64,000 nt of DNA from Roseomonas aerilata DSM 19363 (GTDB lineage Bacteria; Pseudomonadota; Alphaproteobacteria; Acetobacterales; Acetobacteraceae), in NCBI RefSeq assembly GCF_000711725.1, contig NZ_JONP01000018.1, positions 1 to 64,000 on the forward strand. The letters run 5' to 3'. A model generated the notes under the pieces. The model was given only the letters and a program-made list of their open reading frames with translations, was not told the DNA's origin and made no database searches. Shown piece by piece: positions 7,376-15,825 of this stretch (the first letter of the stretch is position 1; the number at the start of each line of letters is the position of its first letter). The position numbers and the translations under genes are program-made.

Positions 7376-9042
7376 GTGGCCACCGCTCGGCGCTGGGCGA
7401 CCACGCGGCCGTCCCGCAGTTCCAGCACCTTCGGGAAGCGGGCGCGCAGCATGGCGGAGTGGCTGGCGATGACGACGGTGCGCCCAGTGCAGAGGCGGCG
7501 AAGGCTGTCGAGCACCTGGCTCTCCGTGGCGGGGTCGAGATGGGCGGTGGGCTCGTCGAGCAGCACCAGCGGCGCGTCGCGCAAGAAGGCGCGGGCGAGC
7601 GCGACACGTAGGCGCTGGCCGCCGGAAAGCCCGTGCCCACCCTCCCCCACCGGGGTGTCGAGGCCCTGCGGCAGTTCGTCCGCGAAGGCCGAGACCTGGG
7701 CGGAGCGCGCGGCGGCCTCCACCGCGGCGTCGGTCGCCTCGGGGCGGGCAAGGCGGATGTTCTCGCGGATCGATGCGCGGAGCAGGACCGGCCGCTGCGG
7801 CATATAGGCGATCAGCCGGCGCAGCTCGGCAGGGGCGAGGGCGAGCGCGTCCCGGCCATTGAGAGCGATCCGGCCCTCGTCCGGCCTGGAGAAGCCCATC
7901 AGCAGCTTCAGGATGGTGGACTTGCCCGAACCACTGGGCCCCGAGAGCACGAGCGCCTCACCGGGGGTCACGCGGAAGGAGACGTCGTCGATCGCCAGGG
8001 GGCGAGCCGGGTCGGGCCGGTGCGAGAGGTGGTCCACCACGAGGGTCACGCTCGGTGGCACCTCCTCCAGCAGCAGGCCGGCCGGGGCGGGTGCGTCGAG
8101 GATGGGCGCGATCGCCGCCGCCGCGCCCTGGGCAGACATCCGCTCGTGATAGGCGGTGGAGAAGGCGCGGAGCGGCGCGAAGAAGGCGGGCACGAGCAGA
8201 AGGCAGAACAACGCCGCAACCGGGTCCGGATGGCCCGCGGCCGCGAGATTGCCGTGCCGCCAGGCGAGGCAGCCGAGGACGGCCGCGGCCACCAGTTCCA
8301 GCATGCCGGTCGAAAGGAAGGCGAGGCGCAGCACTCGCATGGTGCGCAGGCGAAGCTCCTGAGCGGCGGCGTCGAGCGCGCGGGCCTCGTCCTCCTGCCG
8401 GCGGAAGAGCACAAGCGTGGGCAGGCCCCGCATGCGGTCGAGGAAGCGGCCCGACAGGCGCTGCAGCGCGTCGAACTGCCGCCGGCTGGCGATGGAGGCG
8501 CCGATGCCGGAAACGGCCATGCCGACCGGTACGAGAAGCCCGGCCGCGACGAGGATCATGCCGCTGAGCGCATCGGCCGCGAAGGCCGCCAGTGCCACCA
8601 TCAGCGGACCCATCATCGCGAGCGCCGCCGAGGGGATCCAGCGCGCGAAGTAGCCGTCCATGGCCTCCACGCGGTCCACCGTCAGGGCCGCGCCCTCCCC
8701 GGCCGGGCGGGCGGAGGGGGTCTCGGCCAGGAGTCGGGCGAAAAGGCGGCGACGGAGATTGGCGCGCGATGCCTCGCCGGCGCGGGCGGAGGCGGCTTCC
8801 TGCGCCACCACCAACCCGACCTGCAGCAGCGCCAGCCCGGCCGCCGCGGCGAGGGTGCCCGCTCCCGCCGCCCCGTATCCGAGCAGCGTCGCGAGGAGCG
8901 TCGCCACCAGCCAGGCCTGCGCGATGCCCGCGGCCGATGCCGCCAGGCCGAGCAGGATGGGCAGCATCAGGGCGGCGCGACCCTCCCGCGCGGCGGCGGA
9001 GAGGAGGGCGCGGGCAGGATCTCGGCCGGCACGTCGGGACAT
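7372..9042 (-). CDS. cydD: Thiol reductant ABC exporter subunit CydD
   Basis: A 556-residue partner of CydC. Six hydrophobic stretches lie within about residues 25-300. The nucleotide-binding domain holds GPSGSGKST near residue 367, Q-loop M-P-Q-R-P, signature L-S-G-G-Q-R-L-R, Walker B V-L-L-D-E-P and H-loop A-S-H. CydD and CydC together form the ATP-driven exporter of low-molecular-weight thiols that keeps the periplasm reduced for haem-protein assembly. It is the first gene of the cydDC pair; the divergent deacetylase starts 115 bases away. In many proteobacteria cydAB follows directly, but here cydC is followed by recQ, so the oxidase genes must be elsewhere or absent. Confidence 0.9.
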   Translation of the reverse strand: MSRRAGRDPARALLSAAAREGRAALMLPILLGLAASAAGIAQAWLVATLLATLLGYGAAGAGTLAAAAGLALLQVGLVVAQEAASARAGEASRANLRRRLFARLLAETPSARPAGEGAALTVDRVEAMDGYFARWIPSAALAMMGPLMVALAAFAADALSGMILVAAGLLVPVGMAVSGIGASIASRRQFDALQRLSGRFLDRMRGLPTLVLFRRQEDEARALDAAAQELRLRTMRVLRLAFLSTGMLELVAAAVLGCLAWRHGNLAAAGHPDPVAALFCLLLVPAFFAPLRAFSTAYHERMSAQGAAAAIAPILDAPAPAGLLLEEVPPSVTLVVDHLSHRPDPARPLAIDDVSFRVTPGEALVLSGPSGSGKSTILKLLMGFSRPDEGRIALNGRDALALAPAELRRLIAYMPQRPVLLRASIRENIRLARPEATDAAVEAAARSAQVSAFADELPQGLDTPVGEGGHGLSGGQRLRVALARAFLRDAPLVLLDEPTAHLDPATESQVLDSLRRLCTGRTVVIASHSAMLRARFPKVLELRDGRVVAQRRAVAT

Positions 9043-9157
9043 GATGGGCGGCTTCTTACGTCATTCGCGGGGCTGGCGGAATGCGGCACGGGTGCTGCAC
9101 CCGCGAAGCACCATGGCGGTCTATCTTGTGCCGATTCATGCCCTAGCGAGGTCCCGC

Positions 9158-10066
9158 ATGCTGCCCGTGCACGGAAGACATGGCTACCACCCCTGGCGCG
9201 GCCGCCCTTCCTGGTCCTGGCCAGGCGGGGCGCGGCTGGCCGTCTATCTCGGCGTGAACCTCGAACACTTCGCCTTCGGGGAGGGGCTGGGGGCGGAGCT
9301 GGCGCCCGGGGCGAACAGCGGGGGAGGGCCGCAGCCGGACGTGCTGAACCACGCCTGGCGGGACTACGGCAACCGTGTGGGCGCCTGGCGGCTGATCGAG
9401 ACGCTGGACGAGCTCTCGCTTCCCGCGACGGTGCTGCTCAACTCCGCCATGTACCACCACGCACCGGCGCTGGTGGCCGCGCACCGGGCGCGGGCGGACG
9501 AGATCGCGGGCCACGGCCGCACGAACTCGGAGCGCCAGTCCACCCTGCCCGAGGCCGAGGAGCGGGCGCTGATCGCGGAGGCGACGGCGGCTATTGCCTT
9601 GCATGAGGGGGCAGCGCCGCGGGGCTGGCTCTCCCCCTGGATCGCCGAGAGCCATGCCACCCCCGACCTGCTGGCCGAGGCGGGCTACGGCTACACCCTC
9701 AACTGGTGCAGCGACGACCAGCCCGTCTGGCACCGGACCCGCCACGGCCGGATCATGGCCATCCCCTACCCCCAGGAGGTGAACGACATCCCCGCCATCA
9801 TCGCCCGCAAGGACGGCGCGGCGCAGTTCGCCGAGATGATCGTGGAGGATTTCGAGGAGCGGCTGCGCCAGGTTCGGGACGGCATGGCGCAGGTGATGGG
9901 CATCGCGCTCCACCCCTACATCGTCGGGCAGCCCTATCGGATGCGAGCGCTGCGCCGGGCGCTCGCGCATGTGGCGGCGCGGCGGGAGGAGGTCTGGATC
10001 ACCACCGCCGGCGCCGTCTTCGACCACGCGAGCGCTCTGCCCCCGGGGAACATCCCCGGGGAGTAG
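9158..10066 (+). CDS. Polysaccharide deacetylase (NodB/PuuE-like) family protein
   Basis: A 302-residue member of the carbohydrate esterase 4 / PuuE-like superfamily, whose members remove acyl or other groups from polysaccharides or open allantoin-type rings. The N-terminus (W-P-G-G-A-R-L-A-V-Y-L-G-V-N-L-E) and an H-G-R-T-N motif at about residues 122-126 are typical of a subgroup common in Acetobacteraceae and Burkholderiales; canonical NodB metal residues are not all recognisable. No signal peptide is seen, so a cytoplasmic small-molecule substrate is possible. ATG 9158 was chosen because AGCGAGG precedes it by seven bases; an upstream ATG at 9113 has no good site. It is convergent with frmA, with only four bases between the stops. 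Confidence 0.75.
   Translation: MLPVHGRHGYHPWRGRPSWSWPGGARLAVYLGVNLEHFAFGEGLGAELAPGANSGGGPQPDVLNHAWRDYGNRVGAWRLIETLDELSLPATVLLNSAMYHHAPALVAAHRARADEIAGHGRTNSERQSTLPEAEERALIAEATAAIALHEGAAPRGWLSPWIAESHATPDLLAEAGYGYTLNWCSDDQPVWHRTRHGRIMAIPYPQEVNDIPAIIARKDGAAQFAEMIVEDFEERLRQVRDGMAQVMGIALHPYIVGQPYRMRALRRALAHVAARREEVWITTAGAVFDHASALPPGNIPGE
10041..10061. other. Hairpin at the convergent deacetylase/frmA ends
   Basis: A 9-bp perfect stem (10041-10049 with 10053-10061) with loop ACA overlaps the last codons of the deacetylase, just before the two convergent stops. It could limit read-through in both directions, but it has no T-run and also encodes protein. Confidence 0.35.
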
Positions 10067-10070
10067 ACCC

Positions 10071-11189
10071 TCAGAAGGTCACCACGGACCGGATGCTCTT
10101 GCCCTCGTGCATGAGGTCGAAGGCGTGATTGATCCTATCCAGCGGCATGGTGTGGGTGATCAGGCTGTCGATGTCGATCTTCCCCTCCATGTACCAGTCC
10201 ACGATCTTCGGCACGTCCGTGCGCCCGCGCGCGCCGCCGAAAGCCGAGCCGCGCCAGTTACGTCCCGTCACGAGCTGGAAAGGGCGGGTCGAGATCTCCT
10301 GGCCGCTGGGCGCCACGCCGATGATGATCGAGGTGCCCCAGCCGCGATGGGTGCACTCCAGCGCCTGGCGCATCGTGTTCACGTTGCCGACGCACTCGAA
10401 GGAGAAGTCGGCGCCGCCGTCGGTCAGGTCCTGGATCGCCTGCACCACCTTGTCCCGCCCGACCTCGTCCGGGTTGACGAAGTGGGTCATGCCGAACTTC
10501 CGGGCCATCTCGACCTTGCTGGGGTTCAGGTCCACGCCGACGATCCGGTCGGCGCCAACCATGCGCGCGCCCTGGATCACGTTCAGCCCGATGCCGCCGA
10601 GGCCGAAGACCACCACATTGGCGCCCGCCCAGACCTTGGCCGTATAGACGACCGCACCGATGCCCGTGGTGACGCCGCAGCCGATGTAGCAGATCTTGTC
10701 GAAGGGCGCGTCCTCCCGGACCTTCGCCACCGCGATCTCCGGCAGCACCGTGAAGTTCGAGAAGGTGCTGCAGCCCATGTAGTGCCAGAGGGGCTTGTTC
10801 GGGTTTTCGCACGCGAAGCGGCTGGTGCCATCGGGCATGATGCCCTGGCCCTGCGTGGAGCGGATGGCCGTGCAGAGGTTGCTGCGCTGGGAAAGGCAGG
10901 TTTTGCACTGCCGGCACTCGGGCGTGTAGAGCGGGATCACGTGATCGCCCGGCTTCACAGCCGTGACGCCCGCGCCCACCTCGCGCACGATGCCCGCGCC
11001 CTCATGACCGAGGATGCAGGGGAACTTGCCCTCGCTGTCCAGCCCAGAGAGCGTATAGGCGTCGGTGTGGCAGACCCCCGTCGCCATGATCTCCACCAGC
11101 ACCTCGCCGGGCTTCGGGCCCTCCAGGTCCACGGTCTCGATGCTCAGCGGCTTGTTCGCCTCCCAGGCGACGGCAGCGCGGGTCTTCAT
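10071..11189 (-). CDS. frmA: S-(hydroxymethyl)glutathione dehydrogenase / class III alcohol dehydrogenase
   Basis: A 372-residue zinc-dependent medium-chain dehydrogenase that oxidises S-hydroxymethylglutathione with NAD+ to S-formylglutathione, the main formaldehyde-detoxifying step; it also reduces S-nitrosoglutathione. Catalytic-zinc ligands C40 and H62 with E63, and the structural-zinc set C92, C95, C98 and C106, are all present. The Rossmann motif G-L-G-G-I-G lies near residue 195, and the class III-specific G-C-S-T-F-S and I-G-C-G-V-T-T-G stretches are visible. No frmB (S-formylglutathione hydrolase) or frmR regulator is adjacent. The divergent thioesterase starts 77 bases away. Full length, ordinary start with M-K-T-R-A-A-V. 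Confidence 0.97.
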   Translation of the reverse strand: MKTRAAVAWEANKPLSIETVDLEGPKPGEVLVEIMATGVCHTDAYTLSGLDSEGKFPCILGHEGAGIVREVGAGVTAVKPGDHVIPLYTPECRQCKTCLSQRSNLCTAIRSTQGQGIMPDGTSRFACENPNKPLWHYMGCSTFSNFTVLPEIAVAKVREDAPFDKICYIGCGVTTGIGAVVYTAKVWAGANVVVFGLGGIGLNVIQGARMVGADRIVGVDLNPSKVEMARKFGMTHFVNPDEVGRDKVVQAIQDLTDGGADFSFECVGNVNTMRQALECTHRGWGTSIIIGVAPSGQEISTRPFQLVTGRNWRGSAFGGARGRTDVPKIVDWYMEGKIDIDSLITHTMPLDRINHAFDLMHEGKSIRSVVTF

Positions 11190-11266
11190 TTGGGGGCGGC
11201 TTCCCTTCTCGCTCGTCCGGTGACCTTATCCGGCCCCGGTGGGGCGGGCCAGGGGAGGCACGGGGC

Positions 11267-11677
11267 GTGACGCTGGAGGAGCTGACGGCGCGGGTGCGCG
11301 AGGGCGTGCCGCTTGCGGGCGCCTTGGGTATCGAGGTGCTGCGGGCCGACGCCGGTTCGGCCCTGCTGCGGATGCCGCCCTCCTCCCTCTCCCTGCGGCC
11401 TGGCGGAACGGCTTCGGGGCCGGCGCTGATGACACTGGCGGATGTCGGGATCTGGGTGCCCCTGCTGGTCGCGACCGGCGGGGCGGACAGCACGCGAACC
11501 GCCCAACTCGGCATCTCCTTCCTGCGGCCAGCGGGCGCGGCAGGCGTGCTGGCGGAGGTGCGCGTCGTTCGCCAGGGCCGCACCAGCGTCTATGCCGAGG
11601 TTTGGATGCGTGCGGAGGCAGAGGAGAAGCCCTGCGCGCACGCGACGGCGACCTGGATGAAGGCCACCGGCATCTGA
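11267..11677 (+). CDS. PaaI-family hotdog thioesterase
   Basis: A 136-residue protein with the hotdog-fold thioesterase pattern. The segment G-G-T-A-S-G-P-A-L-M-T-L-A-D (residues about 45-58) corresponds to the active-site helix, with an aspartate in the PaaI catalytic position, and T-A-Q-L-G-I-S-F-L-R-P-A follows as the central strand. Such enzymes hydrolyse acyl- or aryl-CoA thioesters; the substrate is unknown. It starts with GTG at 11267, supported by AGGGGAGG eight bases upstream. It is a monocistronic gene divergent from frmA and followed by the tRNA-Arg gene on the other strand. Confidence 0.8.
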   Translation: MTLEELTARVREGVPLAGALGIEVLRADAGSALLRMPPSSLSLRPGGTASGPALMTLADVGIWVPLLVATGGADSTRTAQLGISFLRPAGAAGVLAEVRVVRQGRTSVYAEVWMRAEAEEKPCAHATATWMKATGI

Positions 11678-11738
11678 GGGCAGAGATTTGCCTGGCGTCA
11701 TGGCCGGTGAAAGCCCGTGGCCGCGGCACGTGGAAAGC

Positions 11739-11815
11739 TGGCGCACCCTGAGGGACTTGAACCCCCAACCAACCGGGTAGAAGCCGGTTGCTCTATCCAG
11801 TTGAGCTAAGGGTGC
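11739..11815 (-). tRNA. tRNA-Arg (anticodon UCU)
   Basis: On the minus strand the 77-nt cloverleaf has acceptor GCACCCT/AGGGTGC with discriminator G and encoded CCA, D-stem GCTC/GAGC, anticodon stem ACCGG/CCGGT with loop CTTCTAC (anticodon TCT), and T-loop TTCAAGT. It would decode AGA/AGG. It lies just downstream of the complex I subunit gene on the same strand. Confidence 0.97.
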
Positions 11816-11827
11816 GGCGACGGTGCC

Positions 11828-12139
11828 TCAGTGCGTCCAGTTGACGAGGCGGTCCGTGCGAAAATTGTCGGCATAGGACTTCGGCCGCAGCGCCGGGATC
11901 TGCCGGCGGCGCTCGACCTCGTAGGGGATGCCCTTCGACTTGGCATAGGCCTCGGCCTGCTCCAGCGTGTCGAAGCGGAGGCGGACCTGGCGGTTCGTGT
12001 CGCCCGAGCCGTACCAGCCCGTGAGCGGGTCGATCCGCTTCGGCTCGGAGGGCTCCCACTCGAAGATCCATTCGTCGGTGCGGCCCTGGCCGGACTGCAT
12101 CGCGTTCCGGGCGGGCGAGTGGATGCGGGCCATGTTCAT
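11828..12139 (-). CDS. NADH dehydrogenase (complex I) accessory subunit, NDUFS4-like
   Basis: A 103-residue 'ETC complex I subunit conserved region' protein, the alphaproteobacterial relative of mitochondrial NDUFS4 (18-kDa subunit). Characteristic features are A-R-I-H-S-P-A-R-N-A-M-Q-S-G at the N-terminus, W-x-F-E-W-E-P, P-L-T-G-W-Y-G-S-G-D-T, and the C-terminal K-S-Y-A-D-N-F. In mitochondria and Paracoccus this subunit stabilises the peripheral NADH-binding arm. The ATG at 12139 is preferred because GGAG lies seven bases upstream; a second ATG six bases later is possible. A longer in-frame opening to 12235 runs through the tRNA-Pro gene and is not real. It sits between two tRNA genes and may share their transcript. 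Confidence 0.9.
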   Translation of the reverse strand: MNMARIHSPARNAMQSGQGRTDEWIFEWEPSEPKRIDPLTGWYGSGDTNRQVRLRFDTLEQAEAYAKSKGIPYEVERRRQIPALRPKSYADNFRTDRLVNWTH

Positions 12140-12167
12140 GCAGCAACTCCGGCGACTGGTCTCTAAT

Positions 12168-12241
12168 TCGGGGCGGCGGGATTCGAACCCACGGCCTCCT
12201 GTACCCAAAACAGGCGCGCTACCAGGCTGCGCCACACCCCG
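12168..12241 (-). tRNA. tRNA-Pro (anticodon UGG)
   Basis: A 74-nt minus-strand cloverleaf with acceptor CGGGGTG/CGCCCCG (one G-U pair), discriminator A, anticodon stem CCTGT/ACAGG with loop TTTGGGT (anticodon TGG), and T-loop TTCGAAT. The CCA end is not encoded. It lies between serS and the complex I subunit gene. Confidence 0.96.
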
Positions 12242-12296
12242 TGAGACCGGGCGAAACTATGGGCGCGGCGGCCCCGGCGCAATGGGCGCCGCGCGA

Positions 12297-13571
12297 TTAG
12301 GCCGGACCTATGGCTTCCGCGCCGCCCATGAAGGGGCGCAGCACGGGCGGGATGGCGATGGAGCCGTCCTCCCGCTGGTGCGTCTCCATGACAGCGACGA
12401 GGGCGCGGCCGACCGCAACGCCGGAGCCGTTGAGGGTGTGGAGGAAGACGTTGCCCTTCCCCTCCCGCGGCTTCATCCGGGCGTTCATGCGGCGCGCCTG
12501 GAAGTCACGGCAGTTGGAGCAGGACGAGATCTCCCGCCAGGCCCCCTGCCCGGGCAGCCAGACCTCGAGGTCGTAGGTCTTGGCGGCGCCGAAGCCGGTG
12601 TCGCCGGCGCAGAGGAGAATCCGCCGCCAGGTGAGGCCGAGATCGGTCAGCACCCGCTCCGCGCAGCGGGTCATCCGCTCGTGCTCCTCGGCGGAGGCGT
12701 CGGGGGCGGTGATGGAGACCATCTCCACCTTCGAGAACTGGTGCTGGCGAATCATCCCGCGTGTGTCCCGGCCGGCCGAGCCCGCCTCGGAGCGGAAGCA
12801 AGGGGAGAGGGCGGCGAGGCGTAGGGGCAGGGCGGATTCGGGCACGATCTCGCCCCGCACCGTGTTCGTCAGCGGCACCTCGGCCGTCGGGATGAGCCAG
12901 CGGTCGTCGGTTGTGCGGAAGAGGTCGTCGGCGAATTTCGGAAGCTGGCCGGTGCCGTACATGGTCGCGTCGTTCACCAGCAGGGGTACGACGGTCTCGG
13001 TATAGCCGTGCTCGTCCACCTGCAGGTTGAGCATCCACTGGCCAATGGCGCGCTCCAGCCGCGCGAGCGAACCGCGGAGGACGGTGAAGCGGCTGCCGGC
13101 GAGCTTGGCGGCGGTGGTGAAGTCCATCCCGCCCAGCGCCTCCCCCAAATCGAAGTGCTGCTTCGGGGCGAAGGGGAGGTTAGGCACCTCTCCATGCTGG
13201 TGGAGGACGACGTTCGCGGTCTCGTCCCGGCCATCCGGCACGTCCTCGTCGAGGAGGTTCGGCAGGGCTTCCAGGATGCGGGCCTGGGCGGCCTCGGCAG
13301 CGGCCGCCTCGGCCTCCAGGCTCTCCATACGGGTGCGGAGCGCAGTCGCCTCGGCCTCGAGCGTGGAGGTGTCGGCCCCAGCCTTCTTCCCCTGGCCGAT
13401 CTCGCGCGCGAGGGCGTTGCGGCGGGCCTGGGCCTCCTGCGCCGTGGTCTGGGCGGAGCGCCGGGCGGTGTCGAGCGTCAGCAGCTCGGACGAGACGGGG
13501 GCGAGGCCCCGCCGCGCGAGTGCGGCGTCGAACGCGGCCGGATCGGCGCGGACGGCCCGGATGTCATGCAT
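12297..13571 (-). CDS. serS: Seryl-tRNA synthetase
   Basis: A 424-residue class II synthetase that charges serine onto tRNA-Ser and tRNA-Sec. The N-terminal domain (about 1-105) is a long antiparallel coiled coil that grips the extra arm of tRNA-Ser. The catalytic core shows T-A-E-V-P-L-T-N, motif 2 as [14 protein letters not shown], and motif 3 near the C-terminus ending P-P-V-L-R-P-F. It is the last gene of the long minus-strand cluster, nine bases after tatC, a position conserved in many alphaproteobacteria. The start M-H-D-I-R matches homologues. The usual downstream surE/pcm genes are replaced here by tRNA-Pro. Confidence 0.98.
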   Translation of the reverse strand: MHDIRAVRADPAAFDAALARRGLAPVSSELLTLDTARRSAQTTAQEAQARRNALAREIGQGKKAGADTSTLEAEATALRTRMESLEAEAAAAEAAQARILEALPNLLDEDVPDGRDETANVVLHQHGEVPNLPFAPKQHFDLGEALGGMDFTTAAKLAGSRFTVLRGSLARLERAIGQWMLNLQVDEHGYTETVVPLLVNDATMYGTGQLPKFADDLFRTTDDRWLIPTAEVPLTNTVRGEIVPESALPLRLAALSPCFRSEAGSAGRDTRGMIRQHQFSKVEMVSITAPDASAEEHERMTRCAERVLTDLGLTWRRILLCAGDTGFGAAKTYDLEVWLPGQGAWREISSCSNCRDFQARRMNARMKPREGKGNVFLHTLNGSGVAVGRALVAVMETHQREDGSIAIPPVLRPFMGGAEAIGPA

Positions 13572-13580
13572 AGGGTGGCC

Positions 13581-14369
13581 TCAGGTCGTCGGGGGCTTGG
13601 GCTTGGGCGTCATCCAGACCGCGGCCAGGATCGACAGCTCGTAGAGGGCCAGCAGCGGCACGGCGAGACCGACCTGGCTGATGATGTCGGGCGGCGTCAG
13701 CACCGCGGCGACCACGAACATGCCGACGATCGCGTAGCGCCGGCCACGCCGAAGTTGCTCCACGCTCAGGATGCCGACGCGCGCCATGAGGGTGATGGCC
13801 ACCGGCATCTGGAAGGCCACGCCGAAGGCGAGGATCATGTGCATGACGAGCGAAAGATATTCGGAGACCTTCGCCTCGAGCTGCACCGGCAGCCCGCCGC
13901 CGCCGGTCGGCGTCTCGAAGGAGATGAAGAACTTCCAGGCGAGCGGGAAGATGAAATAATAGGCCAGCGCCGCGCCCATCACGAAGAGGACCGGCGAGGC
14001 CACGAGAAAGGGCGTGATCACCTTCTTCTCGGACTTGTAAAGGCCGGGCGCGATGAAGAGCCAGAGCTGCGTGGCCCACATCGGGAAGGAGAAGAACACA
14101 GCCCCGAAGAAGGCCACCTTCAGGTAGGTGAAGAAGGCCTCGTAGAGCGCGGTGAAGATCATCCGCCGCTCGCCAGCGCCCTGGTGCATCAGGATGTCGG
14201 CCAACGGGCGCGCGAGGAAGCCGTAGATGGCCGTCGAGAAGTAGTAGCAGAGCGCGAAGGCGATCCCGAAGGCGCCGATCGACCACAGGAGCCGCGTGCG
14301 CAGCTCCAGCAGGTGGTCGATCAACGGCATGGGCTTGTCGTCGATCGTATCGTCGGGGTCGCGAGACAC
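13581..14369 (-). CDS. tatC: Sec-independent protein translocase subunit TatC
   Basis: A 262-residue polytopic inner-membrane protein with six predicted helices; with TatB it binds twin-arginine signal peptides and recruits TatA to export folded proteins. Conserved features are the N-terminal P-L-I-D-H-L-L-E-L-R-T-R cytoplasmic segment and the E-A-F-F-T-Y-L-K-V-A-F-F-G-A stretch around residue 105, plus P-x-A-x-T-L-M-A-R later. A GTG at 14369 is proposed as start: it is 19 bases after the tatB stop, has a GAAGAAG upstream, and gives normal length. The longer in-frame opening to 14444 overlaps tatB by 56 bases and adds a non-conserved proline-rich tail. It lies nine bases before serS. Confidence 0.93.
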   Translation of the reverse strand: MSRDPDDTIDDKPMPLIDHLLELRTRLLWSIGAFGIAFALCYYFSTAIYGFLARPLADILMHQGAGERRMIFTALYEAFFTYLKVAFFGAVFFSFPMWATQLWLFIAPGLYKSEKKVITPFLVASPVLFVMGAALAYYFIFPLAWKFFISFETPTGGGGLPVQLEAKVSEYLSLVMHMILAFGVAFQMPVAITLMARVGILSVEQLRRGRRYAIVGMFVVAAVLTPPDIISQVGLAVPLLALYELSILAAVWMTPKPKPPTT

Positions 14370-14388
14370 TGGGGCTGATACTTCTTCG

Positions 14389-14982
14389 TCAGGCGGTGTG
14401 GGTGGTCGCCGGGCGGGCGGCGGTTTCGGCGAGCGGAGGAGCAACGGGGGGCGCGACCGGCTCGGCGGTGCCGGCGACGGGAGGCAGGGCCTCGCTGGCG
14501 ACGGTCACGGCGGGAGCCGGGGCAACTGGCGCCATATCTGGCGGCGGGGGCGCGGCGGGCAGGTCGGCGGCGCTCGCGACCTCGACCTCGGCGGCGGGCG
14601 TGGTCGCGTCCACGGGCGGCGCGCCTTCCGGCAGGGTGGAGGCGGTGCCCTCGGCCGGGGCAGCATCCGAGGTGGGCGGGGGCGGCGCGCGGAAGGGGTC
14701 GTCGCGCATGGTCCGCATCAGCGTCCCGTCCTCGTCCACTGCCTTCTCGATGGTGGACTTAAGATCGAAGTTGCGGATGTCGCGAATCTGGTCGCGCACG
14801 TCCTCCAGCTTCGCCTCGCGCACCACCTCGTCCAGGTGGCCCTGGAACTCGCCGGCCATGCGGCGCAGCTTCTGGATGCCGCGGGCGACGCCGCGGACAG
14901 CGTCCGGAAGGTCCTTGGGACCGATCACCACCACCGCGACAACGGCGATAAGGGCGATCTCGGACCAGGCAAGGTCGAACAT
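14389..14982 (-). CDS. tatB: Sec-independent protein translocase subunit TatB
   Basis: A 197-residue single-pass protein. The N-terminal helix starts M-F-D-L-A-W-S-E with the glutamate of TatB proteins, followed by the hinge G-P-K-D-L-P and an amphipathic helix (about 25-95). That start, rather than a TatA-type one, is the reason for calling it TatB. The tail after residue 100 is an alanine/proline-rich, low-complexity extension typical of high-G+C alphaproteobacteria. TatB forms the receptor complex with TatC, whose gene follows after 19 bases. No separate tatA exists between scpB and tatB, where many relatives carry it; the 150-bp gap here has no room for one. Confidence 0.92.
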   Translation of the reverse strand: MFDLAWSEIALIAVVAVVVIGPKDLPDAVRGVARGIQKLRRMAGEFQGHLDEVVREAKLEDVRDQIRDIRNFDLKSTIEKAVDEDGTLMRTMRDDPFRAPPPPTSDAAPAEGTASTLPEGAPPVDATTPAAEVEVASAADLPAAPPPPDMAPVAPAPAVTVASEALPPVAGTAEPVAPPVAPPLAETAARPATTHTA

Positions 14983-15132
14983 GTCTCTCCGATCACCCGG
15001 GCCGGGCGGCCAGCCATCGCGTCGGGCGGCCGGTCCCTCGCGGGGTCGCTTCCGTTAGCAGAACTCGCCCGCACGACAAATGGGGCCCCCGGAAGATGGG
15101 CCCTTCGCCGGCCCGATGAAAGCGCCGGGCGC

Positions 15133-15825
15133 TCAGGCGAGCCCGGCGCCGGGCGGCGGCGAAAGGGGCAGCCCCGGCTCGGGCAACAATTCCTCACGCT
15201 TCGGCAGGTCTCGCAAGGAGGCGAGGCCGAACTGCTCCAGGAAGCGGGGCGTGGTGGCCCAGAGGGTCGGGCGGCCGGGCGCCTCCTTCCGCCCGCGCGG
15301 CGCGACGAGGCCGTTCTCGAGCAGCGTCTCGAGCGTGTTCTGGGAGAGGGCGGTGCCGCGAATCTCCTCGATCTCGGCGCGGGTCACCGGCTGGTGCCAG
15401 GCGATGATGGCCAGCGCCTCCATCGCCACGCGCGGCAGGCGGCGGGGCACCTCCACCACGCGCGTCAGGGCGGGCGCGAGGTCGGGCGCGGTGCGGAAGG
15501 CGTGCCCGCCCGCGACGGAAACGAGGTTCACCCCCCTGCCCTCATAGGCTTCGGCCAGGGCGGCCAGGGTGGCGGCGGCCTCCACCCCCGCCGGCAGCAG
15601 CGGCTGGAGGCGGGCAAGCGTCACCGGGGTGGCGGAGGCGAAAACCAGGGCCTCCGCGATCCGAAGGGCCTCCGCGGGCACGGCCGCCGCCGGGAGGCGG
15701 GGATCGGCCGCGGCAGCCGCCGCATCCGGTCCGCCGTCCTCGGCTACGGCAACCGGCGACTCGGGCGCGACGGGCTCGTCGAGATCCGGCTCCTCCGGCG
15801 TCGCGGCGTCAGGCAGCGTCGGCAT
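15133..15825 (-). CDS. scpB: Segregation and condensation protein B
   Basis: A 230-residue partner of ScpA in the SMC condensin complex. After an acidic, alanine-rich N-terminal extension (about 1-50) comes the paired winged-helix core: E-A-L-V-F-A-S-A-T-P-V-T (about 58-69), then A-L-A-I-I-A-W-H-Q-P-V-T-R-A-E-I-E-E-I-R-G (about 137-157) and L-W-A-T-T-P-R-F-L-E-Q-F-G-L (about 187-200), all typical of ScpB. A dimer of ScpB binds the ScpA linker and helps organise and separate replicated chromosomes. The start overlaps the end of scpA by 17 bases, so the genes are coupled. Start choice M-P-T-L-P is the only ATG giving the full core. Confidence 0.93.
   Translation of the reverse strand: MPTLPDAATPEEPDLDEPVAPESPVAVAEDGGPDAAAAAADPRLPAAAVPAEALRIAEALVFASATPVTLARLQPLLPAGVEAAATLAALAEAYEGRGVNLVSVAGGHAFRTAPDLAPALTRVVEVPRRLPRVAMEALAIIAWHQPVTRAEIEEIRGTALSQNTLETLLENGLVAPRGRKEAPGRPTLWATTPRFLEQFGLASLRDLPKREELLPEPGLPLSPPPGAGLA

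Noticed and set aside
9113-9157. Upstream ATG for the polysaccharide deacetylase
   Set aside because: No ribosome-binding site and the added 15 residues do not fit the family; ATG 9158 has AGCGAGG at good spacing.
12140-12235. N-terminal extension of the NDUFS4-like protein
   Set aside because: These codons lie across the tRNA-Pro gene and have no similarity to the family; a ribosome-binding site precedes the ATG at 12139.
14370-14444. Longer TatC start overlapping tatB by 56 bases
   Set aside because: The extra 25 residues are proline-rich and read tatB coding sequence in another frame; a GTG at 14369 gives normal TatC length and spacing.
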